From Puccinellia tenuiflora (lineage: Eukaryota; Streptophyta; Magnoliopsida; Poales; Poaceae): a stretch of DNA of 64,000 nucleotides. Made by a program: the position numbers and the translations under genes. Positions 10,725 through 23,467 of this stretch are shown here, one piece after another (within the stretch, counting starts at the first letter, position 1; each line of letters opens with the position of its first letter). The notes under the pieces were generated by a model, which saw only the letters and a list, made by a program, of their open reading frames with translations, made no database searches and was not told where the DNA came from. The stretch spans positions 98,044 to 162,043 of the forward strand of contig QRDG01001356.1 of the NCBI GenBank assembly GCA_012064385.1, read 5' to 3'.

Positions 10725-13700
10725 ATGGCAATGGCGGCGCCCAGGCCCAAGTCGCCGCCGTCCTCGCCGGACCCTTGTGGCCGCCACCGCCTGCAGCTCG
10801 CCGTCGAAACCCTCCACCGCGAGATCGGATTCCTCGAGGTAGGTAACCTTGCTCCATCTTCTTGATCCCCATAGTATTACATAGGAATAAGTATAGTAGT
10901 ATACCACTAACGAAAGAGCTCACTTCCTTACCATGATTTATGCTCCATTCCATAAATCATTCCCCCCATCGCCCCACTTCGATCCGCACCTGAAAAGATT
11001 CAAGGAAACTGAAATAAAAGGAAAACATACTACTCTACATATCATTGGCGAAATTAATGCGGGTCAAGGAGATTTTACATGGCGTACGCAGCTAGTCGCC
11101 GGAGACCAGGCTGTCCAGTTAACTTGACTGTACTATTAGCTACGGATCGAACAGCTCCATTAGTTTAGTCGGCTACCTCTGGGCACGTGCGGATCGTACC
11201 ATCGATTTTCGCATGTTTTAAGGCAAAGTCTCTGTCTCATTATTCCCTTTGCCTTTTAACGTTGGAGGGTTCTAGTAGAGCTAGAGGATCCGTTGGTTGG
11301 ATACTCTCCGAAGCGGTTTGCTTGTTTCCTAGTACTAGTAGGGTTTTAGCAAGGGGTTTACGCCGCAAGCCATGGCGCCATAGCTGGTCCAGTCTAGGTA
11401 GCTCTTGACTAATTATTTTATGTAGCCATGTGTATTTACTGTGGCTCTGTGTCAAGGTTTTTCTTTTCGATGTAGGTTTGAAACTATTTTTATTCACTCA
11501 AGCGTGGCTGTTTGACTAATTAATCTGGAGTTAGTACTGCTGCTTCCTCTGTTCGAGTTTATTATAGAGCCAGATGTAAACTTTGACCGTTAATTTGGTC
11601 GACAATATATGAGTTATACGTCACAGAAAGTCTATCATCCGACTCACTTTCAAAGTAAGTTGTAAAGGTATTTTTTTGCGGTGTATAACTCATATTTTGT
11701 TGGTCATATTAGTGGTCAAACCTTTTGTTAAGATAAGCGTGGACTTTAGTATGAACCAGAACGGAACTAGTAGGGAGTAAGGATGGCTTGAGCTCAAAAA
11801 GGTTTATTTAAATTCTGTTTTCTAGCCACTTTTATTAGAATAAATAAACCCTTAGGATCTTAGCCATGCTGTATTTATTTATGATACAAGCTGCCACAGT
11901 TTTCTAACTATTCCCCCTGTCCAACCTGTTCACCGGAGCATTTAAATATCTATTAGTTTTGTTTATAGTTATGGACAGAAATCATCAAAATCACACTACT
12001 GCTATCAGTATGCGTTGCCCATCTTTGCGCTCTAAATGATGTGCTGATGTTGCATGTAAGAAGTTAATTAGCATATATACATTAGTATATATATTGTTTA
12101 TGATAACAAAAATAACTAATCACCCTTTTTCTGTGTTTCCAGCATTTCAGTATCTGTGTGCTCCTTCTAGCTTCACCGATTAGCTTTAAATGCTTAGGAT
12201 GTTAAAATATCGCAGACAAAACCTGAAAAGTTGACAGGCAGAACACATGACCTTTCCTCGTTGTATAATACTACCAGCACCCTATTTGAATGAAAAATTA
12301 TTATTCTGACAAACTTGAATTAATTCAAGAAACTCTTCTTCAATTGTAGGGCGAAATTAATTCCATTGAAGGTGTGCATGCTGCCTCCAAATGCTGTAAA
12401 GAGTAAGCTGCTGTCTGTTTTTTTTTATAGTTCTTATATCAAGTTTGCTCATCCCATTTTTTGAAGTTTAAGAAATAGCTTAATTAGGTAAACACTATAC
12501 AGGAAATCAATATGTACAACCGTGTGTTTCCACGCCAATGATTGGAATTAGTACACATGTAGAACACATGTAGTACAACCGTCTGTTTCCACGCTTCACA
12601 TGGACTTGTACGTGTTCAAAAGAGGCGAACTGCCTGCATGGTTGATATATAATTCTTGTTCATATGCCACTCAGTCAAATGATTTGTTCGAATTTAAATG
12701 ACATTTCTCTTGATCAAAACATGGAGGAGACTGAACGCTGATTGCCCCATTTTGCAGGGTTGATGAGTTTGTAGGAAAGAATGCCGATCCATTGATAACG
12801 ATGTATGGACTTTCAGGTTGAGAAATTGTCTTCGACTTCACATACAAGATATCTTATTTCTTACTATCTCTCTTTACAAGCAGTTCATCAAAGAAGGGAA
12901 ACAACGATCACTCTCACCACTTGCCAAAGAAGTTCCGGTAATAATCGTTTTCTCGTAAAACTTAATGTTATATATGTTTGAGGTCCTTTCCAAATAAAAT
13001 GATGGCATGCCACACCAGCTGATGCAAATTGTTTGTTTCATTGTTGTCACGCTGTCATGAGAAATACGAAAGAAACGGTAAACTAGACATTGTGCTATTA
13101 TCTCCGTTTCTAAATATAATATGTTTTTTTAAGCTTTTTCATATTTGGATGCATCTAGAAGCGTTTTAGTGTGTTGATACACTCGTTTCAAACCCGTATG
13201 TAGTCTACATTACAATATCTATAACATCTTATAATTTAGAATAGGGCGAGTATTATATAAAATGCCAGTAACATCGGCATCAGGAATGCATTTAGAAGGT
13301 TAAATTATTGCTAGTGTTTTCTCATGAACAATCTCCATTGGACAAACTTCAACAATTATGTGTAAGCCAGGACACATCGATTTGACGTCCTGCAGATAAG
13401 CAGATTGCAGAGCCATCAGCTCATGTTAATTACCTGCTGCATACGACTCCTGAAGCTCCAAGCAAGTTCCACATCACACCAAGGGTCAAATCACCGTTCC
13501 TAGTCCTCCGGTCTCGGCTTTCATGACCTTCTCCGACTCTGACTTCATCCAAGATGGCAACAGATAGCAGAGCTTCATACCGCTTGCTCCTTAACGGAGA
13601 ATCGTGGGCACGACCGAATCCCACCCAATCCAGCAAACTCCAGGCATAAACGCGCATGGAAGTTCACCGGCAGAGCCTTCCGGAACTCGCCACATCGGCC

Positions 13701-14367
13701 AGATCAACAGGCAGATCGTCGCCTTGTCACAATAGGAACCCTAGGACCACCGCCTTTATTCAGGCCGAGCCCCCAGACAACCAGCCATCCCGGCCGCCCG
13801 ATCCACCGGAAAGCCGCCGGCTGCGTAGGTAGCAACTATAGCGAGTGATCAGTGACCGGCTGAGAAGGAAGTTAATCGTTTTTGCCTGCACCTTAGCAGT
13901 TGAATCGATTCCACGTTCCGTGCGCAGAGCCATCACCTCGTGGTTAATTACCGACGTTGGTAGCAAGTATAATTGATCTGCAGTCGACTGAGAAGGAGGT
14001 TTTATTTAACGTACGTTTGTGCCTGCACTGCAGAGCCCGGACGTGTTTGAGCTACCTGTCGTGGATCTGCTGCTGCGGCGGGTGCTCCGCCATCCAGATC
14101 AAGGGGCCGAGCTGCTGCTGCTCCTCCCGCGGAGCGCTGGAAAGGCTGTGCCGTTGCTGCGGCGGCGGAGGCTGCCGCCGGTGCCGCGTCGGTGGGTGCG
14201 GGGGCTGTAGCGGCGGCGGCGGCTGCTGCACCACCAGTCCGTGCCCGAGATGCTCGTGTGGTTGCACGTGCTCCTGCCCCAGCTGCTGTTCCTCCTGCGC
14301 GTGCCCCCCTGCCAGCTGCAGCGCCGCGTGCTGCGGTGTCCCTCGATGCTGCGGCCTCTGTTCATGA
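10725..14367 (+). CDS. GS3: GS3 ortholog: atypical (type C) G-protein gamma subunit controlling grain size
   Basis: Exons are 10725-10838, 12350-12402, 12758-12802, 12884-12937 and 14034-14367 (600 nt, 199 aa). All introns are GT/AG and phases agree. An in-frame ATG at 10722 also exists; 10725 matches the rice start. The N-terminal ~66 residues are the G-gamma-like OSR domain (CGRHRLQLAVETLHREIGF, EINSIEG, VDEFVGK), which binds G-beta. Then comes a short hydrophobic stretch (CLSYLSWICCC), and a tail with 33 cysteines in about 110 residues (TNFR/VWFC-like in rice). In rice GS3 represses grain length, and the tail limits activity of the OSR part. The cysteine pair where the rice long-grain allele has its nonsense change is intact (TGC TGT, 12392-12397). 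There are no frameshifts, so it looks functional. Rice GS3 is 232 aa; the tail is shorter here. The wheat ortholog is reported on group-7 chromosomes and 4A. Confidence 0.95.
11534..11779. mobile_element. Degenerate Stowaway-like MITE in GS3 intron 1
   Basis: The segment runs from TACTGCTGCTTCCTCTG to a right end ...TAGTAGGGAGTA, which echoes the inverted CTCCCTCCGT-type Stowaway ends with TA flanks. The ends have diverged. It lies deep within the 1.5-kb first intron. Confidence 0.5.
13101..13250. mobile_element. Stowaway-like MITE in GS3 intron 4 (150 bp)
   Basis: The left end TCTCCGTTTCTAAATATAAT and the right end ATAATTTAGAATAGGGCGAG are imperfect inverted repeats with TA on both sides, which is the Stowaway (Tc1/mariner) pattern. 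Confidence 0.65.
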
Positions 14368-14660
14368 GCCGTGATTCAGTGATTGATCTTTGATTCTTGT
14401 GTGTGGTCTACTGTTCTTGTTGGTTCAGGCTTCAAACTCGGGTGCTGTTTTTGACGGAAATGAAGTATTTGCCGTGTTTTTTTTTTCGGCTAAGTTTGCG
14501 CTGTGGATCTATCTCGCGAAAATTCCAGTCAATCTTGCGCCAGTCACTTGGTTGCCTCTTGCCTCAATCAAGGTCAATCAGACGAGTCGAATAAATAAAA
14601 AACTGGGCGTTTTGGCTGGTTGCATAAAACGTTCCCATAAGCCACAAAAAAAAAAAAATT
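14368..14660 (+). terminator. GS3 3' untranslated region with polyadenylation signal
   Basis: AT-rich sequence follows the stop at 14365-14367. The best poly(A) signal is AATAAA at 14590-14595, followed by an A-run at about 14646-14659. The exact cleavage site is unknown. Confidence 0.5.
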
Positions 14661-15188
14661 GAGAGAGAATTTGGTACTTTATTGATCAAATAACATCATT
14701 ACATAGTTCTGTCCGAATTAACTCCGGAATCACACTAACAGAAATATTACAAACTCTTAACTCAGCAGACTGAGACAATTTATGACCAATAAGCCGCACT
14801 TGTTGGGAATGTCACATGAGCATAAAAAAAAAACTTTTATGTAGCCAAAGTGGAGAGAGAGGGTTTGGGTACTCTCAAAGTCCTAATATTTTCTGCTTTC
14901 ACATTATACCCAAAACATCATAGCCGTAATTTAAGCTTCTACTTATCATATCCATTTTAGCCGAATAACTCAAAAATAGATTCCAAGTAACTCAAATAAA
15001 AACCAAAAAATACTAAAAGAATTGTACATCATTTTACCACAATATACATCAAATAAATCACTAAGATCATCCAAACCAGAAAAGGAAACATGCATAGTTC
15101 AACCTAAATAGGAAATATACATAGTTCATCAACACATAATTCAAAAGTTAAAAGTTCAACATAGTTCAAAACATAAAACATAGTGATA
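14661..15188. other. AT-rich intergenic stretch
   Basis: No gene or clear transposon end. The opening (TTTATTGATCAAATAACATC) looks like the reverse complement of a transcript or retroelement 3' end, so a minus-strand remnant is possible but unproven. Confidence 0.4.
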
Positions 15189-15189
15189 C

Positions 15190-15860
15190 TACATCGCACT
15201 AGTTGGACCAGTATCCATCGTCAAAGTCCGATGACTAGTCATTATTCTCCTCCTCATGACGGTAAAACCGCTCTCCGAGTTCCTCGGGAGTGCATCGACG
15301 TTTGTTGCATTTATAAGATACCTTTGATTTGAGGATTTCCCGTTGTATGTCCTGGTCGAACTGCTCGTTGCCATCAGAGGGGGTCTGGTGGATGTGCTTC
15401 ACTTCCCACGTCAACCCGGTAGTACGCTCATGGGGATCCATCCATGTACCCCACTTCGGAGGCATCTCCGTTGAGAAGACCCTAGCACGAGTGTACACCC
15501 GCTAGCACTCGACTGCCTCCTCCCAATCGACGGCGGTTTGTGGTGCTCGATTTAGGGGATTCCATACAGCGGTGGGGCACCATTCCTCGGGGGTAGGGAA
15601 CTAGCCCGAGGGGCGGTGCGGTTCCCACGTGGCCACTCGGACAACACACGGAAGACCGGCGCGACTTGTGAGTGACGACAACACACGGGAGCTGCCAGTC
15701 TCAACGCCGTTCGATGTGGCTCGGCCAAAGACAGGTGGCTGGGTCGAACGACTAGTCCAGCAGGAACCCGCCGCACACATGGTGGAGTGGACGGAGCCGC
15801 GTGAGCTCGACTTGTATGAAACAAAAAAAATCTTTCCTCCAAGGAGAATCATCTAGATTG
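15190..15860 (-). other. Unrecognised minus-strand reading frames, possible gene fragment
   Basis: Two minus-strand frames stand out. The one at 15235-15498 codes for a polar protein (WEVKHIHQTPSDGNEQFDQD, then KCNKRRCTPEELGERF and an acidic tail). The one at 15552-15842 is Pro/Arg-rich. The first has the composition of a real protein rather than noise, but I recognise no domain and see no complete gene structure. It could be a pseudogene or transposon-linked ORF. Confidence 0.3.
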
Positions 15861-17114
15861 TGGTAAGAAAATCGATGATATTGTTCTTCGATGTTTGTGT
15901 TTCTTTTCCCGTATTGAGCCCTTCTTTGCATGAGAGAAAGAAGCCAACAATCCGCTTTTTGGCTCTGACTCCACTCCAATCGTTGCTTTTATTTCTTCTA
16001 CTTTGAAAGTAGTTGCTTCTACTCCTCTGATTCTAAATAATTGGCGCAAGTATAACTATGGAGTTATACTAGGTAAGTTAATTTCCAGTGACACATATTG
16101 AACGGGTCAGAGGGACTATTATTTCCCCTAATGCAGTTGGGCCAACCTTCCAATTTTCTGTAAATATTAGAAAAATAGTTTTCTACATAGGGATCGTAAA
16201 AATTATGATTTTTTTTATATTAGTTGTAGCAATGAAGGACACTTCATGACAATCAAAAAAATAAGAAATTGTGGCCGCGGGAGCGGTAAATCTGCATGTA
16301 TCCCATGGGGGCCCGACAACATCGTATTTAAGGTGACTTATTCAAATTCCAAATCGAATTGTCCCAACTTGGTAGATTGACTTATTTCTCACAATTCTTC
16401 TGATTATGCCTTCATCTTCAGAAATGACCCCCCTCCCCCCCCCTCGATGTTAGATATAGATACAAGTGCTTAGATATACCAACTTGTTTTCTCCTTATAT
16501 TTTCTCACTAGGTTTAACGGATTTTTAACATCGTGTTGCTCACATAAAAGGTTTTTAGTGAGGCCGTGTGCATATATACATGGTTATATGTGATACCTCC
16601 TTCTTTTTCTATACGGGGCCTTTTAATTAAACACTCACACGCTTAGATCCCATTAAGTCCATTACAAACATCGGGGCTATCCAACCAGGTATTACACACT
16701 CTATTTCCACATCCATTTTTAGCTAAACTATGAGAAACTATGTCACAAGAGTGTCAGACCTGCTTGAGCGAGATAGCACAAAGTCATCCAACAATGCTTT
16801 GATCTCTTCGACCAGCGGACCATGAACCAACCATCTAGCTCCTTGGTCGATACCTTCGTCACAACTACAGAACGGTGTGTCTCTAGAGTCAATTAGCTAA
16901 CCCCAGCTTCTTTTGCTACAACAACTGCTTGTCAACATGTTAAAAGCTTTGTTTTGTTTGAATACATCACATAGGAAAACACCGACACACTCCCGCATGC
17001 AACGAAGCTGCAATGGTGATCCCTCAGGACACCCCCCACCTCCATAGCCTGGCATGAGGAATGAAAGAACCATCTTTATTAGTCTTATTCCAACCCATTT
17101 CCGGTGGAAGTAAG
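15861..17114. other. Intergenic region with a possible LINE/RNase H-like fragment
   Basis: Mostly AT-rich noncoding DNA. On the minus strand, about 17080-16640, broken frames (for example DQGARWLVHGPLVEEIKALL) loosely recall the C-terminal RNase H-like part of plant LINE-derived sequences. Frames are interrupted, so I do not call a gene. A C-run lies at about 16428-16443. Confidence 0.3.
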
Positions 17115-18624
17115 TGATGTCTACTACACACTTCTATTCTTGTAGACTTGTTGGGCCTCCAAGCGCAGAGGTTTGTAGGACAGCGGCAAATTTCCCTTAA
17201 GTGAGTAACCCAAGGTTTATCGAATCCACGGGAGGTAGAGGTCAAAGATATCCCTCTCAAGCAACCTTGCAATTAAGATACAAGAAGTCTCTTGTGTCCC
17301 CAACACACCTAATACAATTGTCAGTTGCATAGGTGCACTAGTTCGGCGAAGAGATGGTAAAATGCAAGTGATATGGATGGTAAAAGGTGATTTTGTAATT
17401 CTGTAATAAAAATGGCAGCAAGCAAACAAGTGACAAAAATGACTAAAAACGGTGTATCAATGCTTGGAAACAAGGCCTAGGCTTCATACTTTCACTAGTG
17501 ACTACTCTCAACATCATTAACATAATTAAACACATAATAGTTCCACAAAAACACATGCATGGTAGACGTTACTCGGAGATCATTCTTTCGTGGATCAAAT
17601 AGGATGAGAATTGCGTAGGGCTACGAAAAGCACACCTTAAAGTTCGTATTCCACATCTATGGACACTTCATGCTGTCACTATCCGCATCCAAAGATAGTA
17701 CTAACAAACACCACAACATATTTCTTGAATAGTCTCTTTCGTCAATAACACAAGCATCAAGAAACCTCATGATCTATTCAATCCAACAATAATAAAGAAC
17801 AAACTCATGATGAAGATCCTTCCAATCTATTATCCATAGAGTCACACACGGCACCCACACTGTCACCGAGATACCGTGATCACAACGGTGACTCCGGAAA
17901 TTGTACTAAATAACATCACTTGAGCAAAATCATATCCATTACACATAGAGAAACATCATGTATTCAACTATACTAACAAAGCTCATGATCACAACGAAGA
18001 TCACATCATGGGAGAGAGAGATAACCACATAGCTACTTGTATAAGCCTCAGCCCCGGTGAGGGACTACTCCCTCCTCATCGCGGGAAGCAGCGGTGTCAA
18101 TGGAGATGGCTCCGGCGGTCGATCCCCCCTCCGGCAGGGTGCCGGAACAGGATCAATCTGACCCCCGAAACTTGTCGGCGATGGCGGCGGAGCTCTGTTG
18201 CGTATTTGGGAAAATCCTTCGGGGGCTAGGGTTTTTTCGTCGGGGATGATTTTATAGGCGTCGGAGGCGGCCGAGAGGTGCCCCACAGGGCAGGTGTGGG
18301 TCCCACCCGCGGGTGGGCCCTAGGCCGCGGCAGGGGGCCGCCCCTGGCCTGTGTGGGTCCCCTGGGGTCGCCCTTCTGGCTCCCTTCCTCATTTCTTCAA
18401 TAAAAAATCTCCGTAAATGTTCGTCCAATTCCGAGAATATTTCCAGAACTAACTTTCTGCAACAAAGACATGACAAAAACAGGGAACTGGCACTGGGCAT
18501 CTTGTCAATAGGTTAGTCCGACAAAATGCATCAAAATGATGTAATATGATAGTAAAAACATGTGACAACATCACAAAACTAGCATGGATCACTCAAAAAT
18601 TATGGATACGTTTGAGATGTATCA
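17115..18624 (-). repeat. 3' LTR of the Athila-like element (1510 bp)
   Basis: TG...CA ended. It matches 23496-24972 closely, with scattered substitutions and many small homopolymer indels in the GC-rich part around 18060-18370. Confidence 0.9.
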
Positions 18625-18638
18625 GCATCCCCAAGCTT
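18625..18638 (-). other. Polypurine tract of the Athila-like element
   Basis: On the minus strand AAGCTTGGGGATGC abuts the 3' LTR, the position required for plus-strand priming. Two further exact copies lie inside the element at 20416-20429 and 20473-20486. Confidence 0.75.
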
Positions 18639-21192
18639 AACTCCTACTCGTCCTCGAGTAGGTAAGTGATAACAAAATAATTTCTGATGAGACATGCAAC
18701 CAATATAGTCATGATCAAGATAGTAATGTAAAGCATAGGATATGAATGAAGTGATACAAAACAATTTTCTATAGTTGATAGCAAGAAAGCAATGAATAAC
18801 CAAGTTGAATCATTCAAGCAAAACCTTTCATAAATAGTACGTTAAAGACATGAAAGCAATGTGTTCCACATATTTGATTAATCCACAAAGGTAATAGTTC
18901 CATGACAAAAGTGTTTGAGAATCAAAACAAAGAAGATGTAAGTTTTAGCAAAAAGCTTCAACTTCCAACGGTAAAGTCAATATAAAGATTCATGTTTAAT
19001 CTGACAATGCAATATGATCAATGATACCCAGGGTCAATGCTAGATGTTTGCTTTGGTGGAGATAGAAGGAAGAGGAAAACTGACTCAACATTAAAAGTAA
19101 AAGAAAGGCCCTTCGCAGAGGGAAGCAGGGATTAGTCATGTGCTAGAGTTTTTTTTATGAAACAGAAGTAAAACAATTTTGAGACATGCATGCTTTCGTC
19201 AACGACTTCACAACAGAGAAGCTATCTAGACCCCCATAACAAGCAAGGCTTTTAGACTTGTGAGAGCAGCTGGTTTTTAGAGGAGCGAGTACGCTCCTCT
19301 TTCTCCTTTGTTTCACCACTGTCCAATGTTTTGAGCTGATTTCTTAGATTTTCATTGCACGGAGGAGAATGGTGAGTTATATTTATATTTTGCTTAAGCT
19401 GCTCTCGGGTTGATTCAAGTGAAGACGTAATCCATCGACACCGAGTGAAAGGGGGGAAATGACCTTGCTCGTCACAAATTATATCTAGCTGTCTACTGCT
19501 CCCTCATGAGCTTAAAAACAGAGGCACAAAAAGGTGTATTTTGAATTTTTAAAGATAGCACATGACAAATTTACTTGGAATGGCAGTAAATACCATGCAT
19601 AGGTAGATATGGTGGACTCAGCTGGCAAGATAGTTTGGCTTTGGGATTTGGATGCACGAGTGAACCATACACTCAGTACAAATTTTTGGGCTTAGCAAAG
19701 AAGGTATTTGAAGCAAACATCTAAAATTAACCGGTAACAGAGTAGCATAAGACATTTATCCATCATAACCATAAAAGCTCCACACCGTCTCCAATGTTGA
19801 CCAAACAATTCTTTTGATGGAAAGATTAGCTTAAAGAATTAAGAACTACGAAACACCACATAGTTTCAAGTTTTTAACAGTATTTCTTTACTAATCAATT
19901 CCACTCAAATAACCAGCAAGTTTAAGCATTCATCTTAATATCTCAAAACAATTGAGAAGCATCAAGTATCCACACTATGATCTACAAGACTATGCAGGAT
20001 TTCATTTCATTCCAATATCACATGAATAACATTTCACCGTTCTAACACATTAACCAAGCAACCATAGCAACTCTCTAACAAACATAAGTTAAGAACAAGA
20101 GAGTTTAACATCAACAACTAGCAGCTCTAAACAAGATAAAAGCTAAAAGCGAGAGCTTACTAGCAAACAAATAGTAGCTAAGAATACTCAACAAGATATA
20201 AGCGAAGCAAAGGAGTATTCAAACGAAAAAGCGGAGCGTGTCTCTCTCCCATACAAACAAAGCAAGGATCCAACAAGTATATGACCAGCAAACAAACAAA
20301 TAAAACTGAAAGTAAAAAGATGCTCCAAGCATAGCACATAATATGTAAAGTGATAAAAACTTAGTTCAACGAAGACGACCTCATGATAGTCGATGAAGAA
20401 GAGGGGATGCCTTGGGCATCCCCAAGCTTTGACGCTTGATGGTTCTTGATATTCAGAGGGGGTGCCATGGGGGCATCCCCAAGCTTGAGCTCTGATCCAT
20501 CTTCAATTTCTTCATTATCCTCTCCTTTGGAACTTAAAAACTCCTTTCGCACAAAACTTCTCATAGACTGATTAGAGGGTTAGTGCTCATAAATTAAAAT
20601 GCACATGTGTTCAACTCAAGACAAATTGCAAACAACTTTATTGGGCATTAGATACTGTTTACTAAGCCTCAGTGTGGCACTCCTTTTCTAGAGTATCACA
20701 TTTGACGATAGTAAAAGAGACGAATACAAGTAAAAGCAGAATCTGTCAAAAACTGAACAGTCTATAAAGATCGAATTGTTCGAGGCACTTCTGTAGTTCA
20801 AATCAGAAAGTCAAAACTAACGAAAGATAGCTAAGAGTATCAGGCTTGCTGTCTAAATATTTAAGAAAAAGATAAAATTCAGAGGAGTTTTATATTTTCG
20901 AACAGTGAAGGACAAAATTCTGTTTCTGGACAGCAAAACAACACCTCGCACTTTCAATGCGTTAGAGGCTAAACTTGGCACAAAAAAAACTAAAAGAAAA
21001 AGATACAATGAAATTGCTACAGAGGCAACAACTTCATGACTCAATAAAAACAAAAACAAACTGAAAGTAAAAGATGGGTTGCCTCCCAACAAGCGCTTTT
21101 CTTTTAAGCCTTTTAGCTAGGCATGATAATTTTAATGATGCTCTCATAAGAATAAGAGTTGGAACGTAAAAGAGAGCATCATGAAGCAAATA
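18639..21192 (-). other. Noncoding interior of the Athila-like element
   Basis: About 2.5 kb of AT-rich sequence between the gag-like ORF and the 3' LTR with no convincing ORF. A normal element would carry pol, so this copy depends on another element's enzymes. The only distinctive landmarks are two polypurine-tract copies near 20416-20486. Confidence 0.7.
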
Positions 21193-22667
21193 TCAAACAC
21201 ATTTAAGTCTAACCCTCTTCCTATGCATAGGCATCTTGTAAGAAAATAAATCATTGGAGCATAAAGCATTAAGCATAGGAGGGCAAAGCAAGTGCAACAT
21301 TAAAACCTTCAACATAAAGAGGGGAAACTTCATAAGATGAAAATTTATATAACCACACTCCCCTCTCTCATAACAACTTTCAGTAGAATCATAATAAAAC
21401 TCAATAACATAGCCATCACATAAAGTATTTTTCTCATAATTCACATGCATAAAAGTATTATTATTACTCTCCACATAAGTAAAATCTTTATTATTAGTAG
21501 CATTGAGAGTAGGACTATCATATAGAACTTGGACATGATAGACTAATTGTGTATTAGAAAGATGATGTTCAGTAGGAGAGTAATAATTATGACGAGTCTC
21601 GTAGGGATGATTAAAATCATTCTTTATGGCATAGTTATCATCACAATAATCATCAAAAATTGGAGGAATAATATCATCATAAGCAAGGGGATAGTCATCT
21701 TTCCAAGCATATATTTTTGTAAACAAATCATCATGACTTTCAATACCAAAAGGATTTTCAAACCCATCATCCCAAGCTTGGGGTTTTCCACATTATGATT
21801 AGAAGAAACATGAATATTCCCAACAGTGTAACAATTATCAATATCATCATTTTCAAAATTGGTGCCAAAAAGATTTTCAAGATCATAAGTAGTATTATTT
21901 TCCCAATCATGATCATCACAATAAGTAACAGGCATAACATAATCTTCTTCAATAGTGCCTATAGACTTAACATCAAGATAATAATGAATACAATTAAGCG
22001 GATCATCTTCAATAATTTTTGATTCATGCTCATTAGGAACAACCATGATGGGAGAAATATGCTTAGGGGATGATACCGTTTCCTCTTTATTTTTACTCCT
22101 CCCTCTCTTCTTCTTCTTCACCACCTTAGGAGGGAGTGGTTGGAAAGGAAGCTTCTCCCCATAATTTGATTCGTTATTAGAAAAGACAGGAGAAACTTGG
22201 GAGAATCTCTCCCTTTCATTATTGGCAACATAAGAAACATATGTCCTTTTATACTTTGGTGAAGTAATATTCTTTCTAATTTTTGCAATGTAAGCATTGT
22301 CACGGCAATTCACAACACAATAATGATAAGCTCCCTTGAGAATGCTATTTTTCCCAAAAGTACTACTATCTAAGCAAGAAGTTTTTTCTGATAACTCTTC
22401 ACACCCCAAAAACAAATTAAGTTCATCATAAAGACTAGAGTTGATCATGTTATCACAAAACTGGCTAATAATTCTATCATTAAGGAACAAGCATTGGAAA
22501 TTAAAATGACCTTCTTCATTGCAAAGTTCACACATAAAAGGATAGAGGTCATTTAATTCTCTAGCAAATTTATGTAAATCCTTAAGCCATTTGCTTGTTC
22601 TTTCATGCTTATGTTGCTTACAATATTTATCTTCTTCAACCCGAGTGCTTTCACAAGGTCTATGCAT
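21193..22667 (-). pseudogene. gag-like protein of the Athila-like element, one frameshift
   Basis: An acidic, Asn/Asp-rich protein of about 480 residues starting MHRPCESTR, with a CCHC zinc knuckle CELCNEEGHFNFQC near residue 45 and a basic stretch (KKKKRGRSKNKEE) near residue 190. The frame is open from 22667 to about 21760, then shifts and stays open to 21193. The knuckle suggests nucleic-acid binding as in gag. There is no protease or polymerase motif. The upstream (right) side runs into LTR-like sequence and the N gap, so the true start may be elsewhere. Confidence 0.65.
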
Positions 22668-22723
22668 AAAACCGGAGGCGGCCGAGGGTGCCCCACAGGG
22701 CAGGGCCGGGCCCCACTCGCGGG

Positions 22724-23422
22724 NNNNNNNNNNNNNNNNNNNNNNNNNNNNNNNNNNNNNNNNNNNNNNNNNNNNNNNNNNNNNNNNNNNNNNNNNNNNN
22801 NNNNNNNNNNNNNNNNNNNNNNNNNNNNNNNNNNNNNNNNNNNNNNNNNNNNNNNNNNNNNNNNNNNNNNNNNNNNNNNNNNNNNNNNNNNNNNNNNNNN
22901 NNNNNNNNNNNNNNNNNNNNNNNNNNNNNNNNNNNNNNNNNNNNNNNNNNNNNNNNNNNNNNNNNNNNNNNNNNNNNNNNNNNNNNNNNNNNNNNNNNNN
23001 NNNNNNNNNNNNNNNNNNNNNNNNNNNNNNNNNNNNNNNNNNNNNNNNNNNNNNNNNNNNNNNNNNNNNNNNNNNNNNNNNNNNNNNNNNNNNNNNNNNN
23101 NNNNNNNNNNNNNNNNNNNNNNNNNNNNNNNNNNNNNNNNNNNNNNNNNNNNNNNNNNNNNNNNNNNNNNNNNNNNNNNNNNNNNNNNNNNNNNNNNNNN
23201 NNNNNNNNNNNNNNNNNNNNNNNNNNNNNNNNNNNNNNNNNNNNNNNNNNNNNNNNNNNNNNNNNNNNNNNNNNNNNNNNNNNNNNNNNNNNNNNNNNNN
23301 NNNNNNNNNNNNNNNNNNNNNNNNNNNNNNNNNNNNNNNNNNNNNNNNNNNNNNNNNNNNNNNNNNNNNNNNNNNNNNNNNNNNNNNNNNNNNNNNNNNN
23401 NNNNNNNNNNNNNNNNNNNNNN
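22724..23422. other. Assembly gap (699 N)
   Basis: An unresolved run of N. The roughly 50 bases before it (22672-22723, GGAGGCGGCCGAGGG...) match the GC-rich middle of this element's own LTRs (about 18257-18310) and not its interior. Reads from an LTR were probably misjoined there. Confidence 0.98.
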
Positions 23423-23467
23423 AGATATAACTGCAGAATCTAAAGAAGATACCTTCAAGCGCTCACC

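Noticed and set aside
14052..14374. Other open frames in GS3 exon 5 (plus frame rich in alanine, minus frame rich in serine/arginine)
   Set aside because: The cysteine-rich frame matches GS3, continues in phase from exon 4 and has a homologue. The others are shadows of repetitive GC-rich codons.
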